Source of the DNA: Thermoplasmata archaeon
Lineage (GTDB): Archaea > Thermoplasmatota > Penumbrarchaeia > Penumbrarchaeales > EX4484-36
Direction of reading: 5' to 3'
Length of the DNA: 10,444 nt
Assembly (NCBI GenBank): GCA_021160765.1
Contig: JAGHBW010000085.1
Coordinates: 1-10,444 of the forward strand
Shown one piece after another: positions 6,021 to 10,444 of the stretch (positions within the stretch are counted from its first letter, which is position 1; every line of letters starts with the position of its first letter). The notes below the pieces were generated by a model. The model ran no database searches. It was not told the DNA's origin and saw only the letters and a program-made list of their open reading frames with translations. Both the position numbers and the translations under genes were made by a program.

Positions 6021-8419
6021 GAATTCATTATTCTGTAAATCTCCTCCGCTTTCTTATCTCCTATTCCCTTGACCTTCTTCAAATCCTCCTGTGACGCACT
6101 GAAGATCTCCTTCAGCGTTCCAAACTCCTCCAGAAGTTTCTGTGCAGTGGAACCAGAGACGTTGGGAAGCCCTTCCAAGATGTATCTCTTCTGCTCTTCT
6201 AAGGTCATCCCGGCCTTCCTCCGTCTCAGAGGTGGGGGACCGCTCCTCTCTTTCTTCACCCTCTTTCTCGTAGCTAAAAGGAATGCAGCGGTCTCTGCAG
6301 GAGTCAAGGTTCTTACAACGGGAACACCCAGATCCACTACAAGCGATGTTATAGCGCCCCATAGGGCCTCAGGTCTTACGCTTAGGATAGCCTCATTCAT
6401 CTCCCCCTCCACTACAATTATGGGTTTTGGATAATGGCTCTTAAGTTCCTTGGCCTGGGAGAAAAGCCTGCCGTCCACAATGGATCTAGCGAAGTCTCCT
6501 GTGCTCTTCCTCTCAACTGCAATATCGTCGGATAGGATATAATCTCCCACCTGAAGGGTTACTGGAGCAACCTCTGCACCCAATTCCCTCAACTTTTCAA
6601 CCACAGGGCTTGCGAGTTCCCTGTGGTCGGCCCATATTACCACACCGGTTTCCCCACCTCCCTCCGCCTCCTCCTTTGAGGGAGCCGCTCTCGCCTGTTT
6701 ATTCGCCTCCTTTTCACCGCTCCCAAATGAGGTGAGTGTTAATTGGGCAGGCGTGGACGCCCTCTTTATTGGAATCTCCTGAGAGGTCTCCTCACCCCTC
6801 CCCACCTCTGACCTTACAAAGTGGGATGTTGGCTCGTGATCCTCTGCGATAAGCCTTTTCTGTTTAAGAGTCGCTCTGAGCCTTTTTAAGTAGGTCTCCA
6901 TTTTTCTCTCCTTCTTTATGGATGAGAAGAAATATGCTACGTCTCGGGTCTGGCGGGTGATGAGTATTATTACCTTCCCCATGCGGGTTCTACCGGTCCT
7001 CCCCCTCCTCTGTATGGTCCTTATCTCGGAGGGTACGGGCTCGTAGAAAATAACAAGGTCTGTAGAGGGGATATCCAACCCTTCCTCCGCCACCGAAGTT
7101 GCAATGAGAACGTTATATATTCCCTGGCGGAACTTCTCTATAATCTCCTTCTGTTCCCTCTGCTTTAATCCTTTGTCACCCTTTCGTGATGCTTGCCCAA
7201 CAAATCTTATGGGTCTTATGTCTGGATCCCCCAATGATTTGAGTTTTTCAAGAAGGAGGGTGGCAGTGTCCCTGTACTGGGCGAATAAAATAATTCTGGA
7301 ATCCCTCTTCCGTTTTATCTGCTCCTTAACCACCTCCACTGCTGCATTGACCTTGGGGTGTTCCATATCCTTAATTGCCTCGGCTAGGTTGTAAGCCTTC
7401 CGAAAGAGATCATTTTTTACAATGGCTTTAGACGCTTTAGATGCAGAGGGGGAATAGGCCTCCTCTACCAGGCGGTCCAAATACTGAAACAAAGCTTTAG
7501 GACCCTGAGTCTCCGCCAGTTCCAGTGCGTGGGATATCTTAAGGGCCTGTGCCTGAAGGCTGGCCGCGTGAAATAGATGGGGAGAGGCCCTTCTTCCACC
7601 TTCAGCCATCCTCTTTCTTATTATCTTTCCAACCTCTATCAACTCCTTCGTGGTTAGCCTTTTGGGATTGTAGACAAGTCCCATCCTCGCCAGTTTCATC
7701 GCGTACTCCTTCAGAAGCTCTTCAAGGATGTCCCTAACAATCTTAAGACCCTCCGGCACCTCAACCTTTATCCAGTCTATGTCAATCTCCTGAACATAGG
7801 GCGCAACATCCGGGTCAGATTGTGTTCTTATTTCAACGTGATCAATTCCAAGGTTTGTGCACACAGACAATATCTTTTTTTCATCCCATCCGGGTGAGGC
7901 CGTTAGGCCCATTGAAAGAGATTCGGGTCTTTCCAGAAGATATCTCCTGGCGATAGGTACATAGGCGTAGTTTCCAACAGCCCTGTGTGCTTCATCAAAT
8001 ATTATCAAATTGACCTTCTCCAGCGCAAAACGGCCGGCAAGGAGGTCATTGTAGATAACCTGAGGGGTTGAAATGATGACCGCTGCCTCCCTGTACTTTT
8101 TCTCTCTTTCTTTGGGTGGAATTTCACCGGTGAAAAGAACGATAGGGGAGGCTAGAAGGAACTTTTTCAGGGTTTCATAGTGCTGTTCCACCAGCGGTTT
8201 TGTGGGTGCTAGGAAAAGGACGAGGGGTCCCTTTTTAAGCAGGGTCTCTGCTATTACAAGGAGGGCTATTACAGTCTTTCCAAGTCCCGTGGGGATTACC
8301 ACAAGGGTGGATCTCTTTGTGGCAGCCTCGGCAATCTTCACCTGAAATTCCCTGGCCTCTATAGAGTTGGGTTTTATTAACGGGTGCTCTATATACTGCA
8401 CGGGGAGTACTATCCGCAT
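6017..8419 (-). CDS. hef: Hef: SF2 helicase fused to XPF/Mus81-type structure-specific nuclease
   Basis: Euryarchaeal FANCM/XPF relative that unwinds and cleaves stalled replication forks and branched DNA. The 800-residue length is normal. Helicase half: Walker A PTGLGKT (43-49), DEAH (142-145), TASPG (173-177), a helical insert near 220-330, ATSVAEEGLD and QRRGRTGR (motifs V and VI). A charged, probably disordered linker spans about 515-588 and contains QLTLTSFG (559-566), like a PCNA-binding motif. Nuclease half: GDYILSDDIAVERKSTGD with the metal-binding ERKxxxD at 636-642, then DGRLFSQ. The C-terminal tandem HhH (about 747-798) includes LPNVSGSTAQKLL and VKGIGDKKAEEI. All catalytic motifs are intact. 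The ATG at 8419 has no obvious Shine-Dalgarno or TATA box. The gene is divergent from the nitroreductase and convergent with DUF655, so it is probably transcribed alone. Confidence 0.97.
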   Translation of the reverse strand: MRIVLPVQYIEHPLIKPNSIEAREFQVKIAEAATKRSTLVVIPTGLGKTVIALLVIAETLLKKGPLVLFLAPTKPLVEQHYETLKKFLLASPIVLFTGEIPPKEREKKYREAAVIISTPQVIYNDLLAGRFALEKVNLIIFDEAHRAVGNYAYVPIARRYLLERPESLSMGLTASPGWDEKKILSVCTNLGIDHVEIRTQSDPDVAPYVQEIDIDWIKVEVPEGLKIVRDILEELLKEYAMKLARMGLVYNPKRLTTKELIEVGKIIRKRMAEGGRRASPHLFHAASLQAQALKISHALELAETQGPKALFQYLDRLVEEAYSPSASKASKAIVKNDLFRKAYNLAEAIKDMEHPKVNAAVEVVKEQIKRKRDSRIILFAQYRDTATLLLEKLKSLGDPDIRPIRFVGQASRKGDKGLKQREQKEIIEKFRQGIYNVLIATSVAEEGLDIPSTDLVIFYEPVPSEIRTIQRRGRTGRTRMGKVIILITRQTRDVAYFFSSIKKERKMETYLKRLRATLKQKRLIAEDHEPTSHFVRSEVGRGEETSQEIPIKRASTPAQLTLTSFGSGEKEANKQARAAPSKEEAEGGGETGVVIWADHRELASPVVEKLRELGAEVAPVTLQVGDYILSDDIAVERKSTGDFARSIVDGRLFSQAKELKSHYPKPIIVVEGEMNEAILSVRPEALWGAITSLVVDLGVPVVRTLTPAETAAFLLATRKRVKKERSGPPPLRRRKAGMTLEEQKRYILEGLPNVSGSTAQKLLEEFGTLKEIFSASQEDLKKVKGIGDKKAEEIYRIMNS

Positions 8420-8471
8420 TCACTAAATTAGCCTTTCCCCCCGGGGGTGGGTGAAAGAAGGGGGTGAGAGT

Positions 8472-8999
8472 ATGGATTTCTTTGAGGTTGTCAGGAGAAG
8501 GAGGAGCATAAGGCGTTTCAGAAAGGAGGAGGTGCCTCAGGAGAGCGTTGACAGGATGCTTAAGGCTGCTTTTAAAGCGCCATCATCCAGGGGGAGAAGA
8601 CCGTGGCATTTCATTGTAGTTAAGGACAGGGAGATGCTGGAGAGGCTCAGCCAGGCAAAGCAAGGAGGGGGGGCAAAGGGACTTGAGGAGGCCTCAGTGG
8701 GAATAGTTCTTGTTGCTGAGGAGAGGAGGAGCGGTGTGTGGGTAGAGGACCTCTCCGTTGCAGCCACATATCTTTTACTCTCTGCCACAGCGCTTGGACT
8801 GGGATCGTTCTGGATACAGATAAGGGGAAGGTATAGGGAAAACGGTGAAAGCAGTGAGGAGTACGTTAAGGACCTTCTCGGCATACCCCCGGGGTACAGG
8901 GTTCTCTCAATAATCGCAGTGGGCCTCCCCGGGGAGGTGAAGGAACCGCATGGGGAGGATGAATATATTCCAGAACAGGTACATCAGGAGAGGTGGTAA
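8472..8999 (+). CDS. Nitroreductase-family FMN oxidoreductase
   Basis: Homodimeric flavoenzyme of the nitroreductase superfamily, which uses NAD(P)H to reduce nitro compounds, quinones or other acceptors; the physiological substrate cannot be read from sequence. The 175-residue protein has the family N-terminus VVRRRRSIRRF (7-17, FMN phosphate contacts), APSSRGRRPWHFIVV (36-50), the helix around ATALGLGSFWIQIRG (105-119), and LGIPPGYRVLSIIAVGLPGE (136-155, FMN and dimer contacts). It is at the short end of the family, so no extra domain is present. The ATG at 8472 has GGGGGTGA four bases upstream, better than the open GTG at 8451. It stands alone, divergent from hef; the AT-rich TAAATTA at 8423-8429 is a weak candidate TATA box. 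Following genes have their own promoter. Confidence 0.9.
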   Translation: MDFFEVVRRRRSIRRFRKEEVPQESVDRMLKAAFKAPSSRGRRPWHFIVVKDREMLERLSQAKQGGGAKGLEEASVGIVLVAEERRSGVWVEDLSVAATYLLLSATALGLGSFWIQIRGRYRENGESSEEYVKDLLGIPPGYRVLSIIAVGLPGEVKEPHGEDEYIPEQVHQERW

Positions 9000-9006
9000 T
9001 ACGATC

Positions 9007-9011
9007 TTTTT
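9007..9011 (+). terminator. Possible T-tract terminator after the nitroreductase gene
   Basis: A run of five T lies 8 bp after the stop codon, before the promoter of the Lsm gene. Archaeal intrinsic termination can use short T-tracts, but this one is short and no stable hairpin is attached, so the call is weak. Confidence 0.25.
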
Positions 9012-9059
9012 ATCCGCATATGCACCATTCTATAGCTTATCTGGTGCTTTAAGCAAAAC

Positions 9060-9068
9060 TTAAATAAA
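9060..9068 (+). promoter_or_regulatory. TATA box of the Lsm-L37e operon
   Basis: TTAAATAAA preceded by GCAAAAC (BRE-like) fits the archaeal TATA consensus. The expected start, about 25 bp downstream near 9090, leaves a leader of roughly 10-15 bases before the ATG at 9103. Confidence 0.6.
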
Positions 9069-9102
9069 AAAAGACTTTACGAACCCCCCGGGTTGATGTA
9101 AA

Positions 9103-9321
9103 ATGGCGGTGAAGCCCATAAATATGCTAAACAGCTCCCTGAACAGCAGGGTCATAGTGGAACTTAAAGGTGGGAGGGAGTACAGGGGGGTACTGGATGG
9201 ATTTGACCCCCACATGAACCTTGTTCTTAAGGAGGCGGAGGAGTATAGGGGTGGGGAGTTGCTCAGGAAATCCCATCTAGCTATTGTAAGAGGGGATAAC
9301 GTAATCTATATATCGCCGTAA
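9103..9321 (+). CDS. Lsm/Sm-like RNA-binding protein
   Basis: Small archaeal Sm protein that forms a heptameric ring binding U-rich RNA. The 72-residue length is typical. Sm1 is seen as [26 protein letters not shown] (about 18-43, with the conserved G, F-D and MN residues), and Sm2 as [10 protein letters not shown] (about 61-70, with the RG-N RNA-contact signature). The ATG at 9103 has only an imperfect site, GGTTGATG, nine to three bases upstream. The gene is followed after 17 bp by L37e, a pairing widely conserved in archaea, and both are probably on one mRNA from the TATA box at 9060. Confidence 0.96.
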   Translation: MAVKPINMLNSSLNSRVIVELKGGREYRGVLDGFDPHMNLVLKEAEEYRGGELLRKSHLAIVRGDNVIYISP

Positions 9322-9338
9322 GGAATAGGAGTGGTACA

Positions 9339-9503
9339 ATGAGTAAGGGAACACCATCACACGGAAAGCGCAACAGAAAGGTGCACATCAGATGCCGGAG
9401 GTGTGGTAAGCACTCCTACCACGTGAGAAAAAAGAGGTGCTCCTCCTGCGGCTATGGTGTAAAGGCGAAGAGAAGGTCCTACAGCTGGGCCAAAAAGCAT
9501 TGA
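9339..9503 (+). CDS. rpl37e: 50S ribosomal protein L37e
   Basis: Zinc-binding large-subunit ribosomal protein shared with eukaryotes. Read by hand: 54 residues, beginning [12 protein letters not shown] and ending SYSWAKKH. The zinc ligands are C19-x2-C22 (CRRC) and C34-x2-C37 (CSSC), with the family phrases [13 protein letters not shown] and CSSCGYG between basic segments. Length is slightly short but within the archaeal range. GGAG (9328-9331) lies seven bases before the ATG at 9339. It follows the Lsm gene by 17 bp in the conserved Lsm-L37e arrangement. The TGA stop directly abuts the TAA stop of the convergent JAMM gene, leaving no spacer for a terminator. Confidence 0.97.
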   Translation: MSKGTPSHGKRNRKVHIRCRRCGKHSYHVRKKRCSSCGYGVKAKRRSYSWAKKH

Positions 9504-10322
9504 TTACTCCCAGGGCCATCGGATTTTCTCCTCCTCTCTTCTAACCCTAACCTGAACTACCCTTTTTATTCCTTTAATTGGGTAATGATGCATGTGGCAT
9601 TCTTCGCAATAAAAGGCCCCTTTCTCTATATCCATTACTAAATCCCCATCACACTTTGGACAGAGGGGGAGGGCAGCGCCTGGGAACTTTTTACCGCACC
9701 TCAGGCATAGAAAGTGGTCCTCCTGATATACAATCAATCCGCCCTTTCTAACTCCCTTCTCCACCCCAACTGGGCCCCCAAGGTCCTGAAGAGGTATAAC
9801 CGGGGAATGGCATATAGGACATAGATAGTATGGTTTTAAGCTCTCAAGTGCCCTCCTTCTTATCTCTCTATACTTCCTCTCAAATTCCTCTTTCCCCTCC
9901 CCCTCCCTTTTAACGAGGATGTTCTCAGCAGGAATCCTCATTGCCACTCCTAAAGGTGCGATGAAAAACCCAGTATCGTCATTCACAGGGTCTATCACTA
10001 GCGCCAAAGTCAGGGGAAATAGCTGTGTGAAACGGGAGTGCGTTTTCAAATCCCTGGGGGAGAGAAAAACACCAAATCCGGGATGAGAGTGATACCATCC
10101 AATTAGCGAGTTCTTGGCTCCTTCCTTTGTAAGCTCTTTTGCCGCCCACGCAACAGCACGATTGCTCAGTCGCACCCGTGTTTTCATCTTTATCTGAGGA
10201 CCTGTATAATGGCCCAGAATTCTAATTATGTTGAGCTCAGCACTTCCCAGTAAAAGCCCTATAACCTCCTTTGACGATGAGGATGCGATCTCCTTCATCC
10301 TCTTCAATATCTTTTCGCTCAC
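9504..10322 (-). CDS. Rpn11/CSN5-like JAMM (MPN+) metalloprotease with two C-terminal zinc ribbons
   Basis: Predicted zinc isopeptidase of the JAMM family; such enzymes remove ubiquitin or ubiquitin-like (SAMP) modifiers. The substrate here is unknown. Numbered from the GTG at 10322 (272 residues), the complete active site is E19 (EVIGLLLG), H78-x-H80, S88 and D91 in GWYHSHPGFGVFLSPRD, followed by an MPN core to about 130. The loop resembles eukaryotic Rpn11 and CSN5 (HSHPGFG/YGCWLS) more than the HSHPSGxxxPS of small archaeal JAMM1. After a charged helix (about 138-162) come four CxxC pairs: C168/C171, C206/C209, C221/C224, C239/C242, enough for two zinc ribbons. The start is doubtful: the frame stays open upstream, with plausible family-like KVFLIVSEKIL, but has no ATG/GTG/TTG before its stop. 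It follows an unidentified gene on the same strand and converges on L37e. Confidence 0.88.
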   Translation of the reverse strand: MSEKILKRMKEIASSSSKEVIGLLLGSAELNIIRILGHYTGPQIKMKTRVRLSNRAVAWAAKELTKEGAKNSLIGWYHSHPGFGVFLSPRDLKTHSRFTQLFPLTLALVIDPVNDDTGFFIAPLGVAMRIPAENILVKREGEGKEEFERKYREIRRRALESLKPYYLCPICHSPVIPLQDLGGPVGVEKGVRKGGLIVYQEDHFLCLRCGKKFPGAALPLCPKCDGDLVMDIEKGAFYCEECHMHHYPIKGIKRVVQVRVRREEEKIRWPWE

Positions 10323-10380
10323 GATAAGGAAAACCTTCTCTGCGGGAGGGTAGCTGTTGAATGCTCCTTCATGGGATATG

Positions 10381-10444
10381 TTACTCCCTCCCTTCCCATA
10401 TGTCTTTTATTACCCGCACCTTGATACCCCCGCCTCCCCCACCC
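10381..10444 (-). CDS. 3' end of an unidentified gene (glycine-rich C-terminus)
   Basis: On the minus strand the last 20 codons of an open frame read GGGGGGIKVRVIKDIWEGRE and end in TAA at 10383-10381. I do not recognise the family. The frame is preferred because its stop lies 58 bp before the JAMM GTG and just before the only ATG or ATA start candidates of that gene, as expected for an operon partner. Six consecutive glycines followed by a short beta-strand-like tail suggest a linker and a small end segment. With only 64 bases visible, coding status is inferred. Confidence 0.45.
   Translation of the reverse strand, partial: GGGGGGIKVRVIKDIWEGRE

Noticed and set aside
9016..9054. Possible small RNA or hairpin between nitroreductase and Lsm genes
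   Set aside because: There is a GCATATGC palindrome, a GCACC/GGTGC pair with a 16-base loop and a GCTTA/TAAGC pair, but the stems are five bases or less, mutually incompatible, and no promoter precedes them.
10320..10372. A 17-codon minus-strand ORF (ATG 10372) as a genuine small gene
   Set aside because: It is very short, its Shine-Dalgarno is too far upstream, and the alternative frame through the same bases looks like the JAMM N-terminus. Kept only as part of the start-site question.
10381..10444. The Gly-rich C-terminus as a ubiquitin-like or SAMP modifier
   Set aside because: Such modifiers end in a terminal Gly-Gly. Here the glycines are followed by fourteen further residues ending in WEGRE.
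1..10444. CRISPR arrays, insertion sequences, tRNA or rRNA genes
   Set aside because: No spaced direct repeats, transposase motifs, terminal inverted repeats or tRNA/rRNA-like segments were seen; nearly all sequence is explained by conserved housekeeping genes.

Overview
This window is euryarchaeal chromosome. The evidence is archaeal ribosomal proteins L21e and L37e, the archaeal RNA polymerase subunit RpoF (Rpb4), an Lsm protein, Pus10, the euryarchaeal helicase-nuclease Hef, the archaeal isoprenoid enzymes isopentenyl phosphate kinase and type 2 IPP isomerase, TATA-like boxes and GGTGA/GGAGG ribosome binding sites. Nothing fixes the order or genus. Coding density is very high; no gene-free stretch exceeds about 110 bp.

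Left block (1-2369, minus strand): hemK2/prmC-like methyltransferase -> isopentenyl phosphate kinase -> type 2 IPP isomerase (cut by the window edge). The genes are 1-14 bp apart and look like one operon. The last two catalyse successive steps of the archaeal mevalonate route (IP -> IPP <-> DMAPP). An AT-rich box at 2387-2400 seems to drive this operon and also the divergent plus-strand gene for a UbiA-type prenyltransferase, a membrane enzyme that would use the prenyl-diphosphate products. A perfect 15-bp inverted repeat (2362-2376) lies at the presumed minus-strand start site.

Middle block (2426-6020, plus strand): UbiA prenyltransferase, Pus10 tRNA pseudouridine synthase, L21e, then (after its own TATA box) RpoF and the DUF655 helix-hairpin-helix protein. 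Pus10-L21e-RpoF-DUF655 is a classic archaeal information-processing cluster, but the usual next gene ksgA is absent. Instead DUF655 meets the convergent hef gene (6017-8419, minus strand) and the two share one CTAG for their stop codons.

Right block: a nitroreductase (8472-8999), then an Lsm-L37e operon with its own TATA box (9103-9503). Convergent and directly abutting it is a JAMM/MPN+ metalloprotease with an Rpn11/CSN5-like active-site loop and two C-terminal zinc ribbons (9504-10322), preceded by the last 20 codons of an unidentified glycine-rich protein.

The most interesting items are the eukaryote-like JAMM-zinc-ribbon protein with its puzzling start, the divergent promoter with palindrome at hemK2/ubiA, and a PCNA-binding-like motif in the Hef linker. 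I found no mobile element, CRISPR array, rRNA or tRNA, and no convincing wholly new system.
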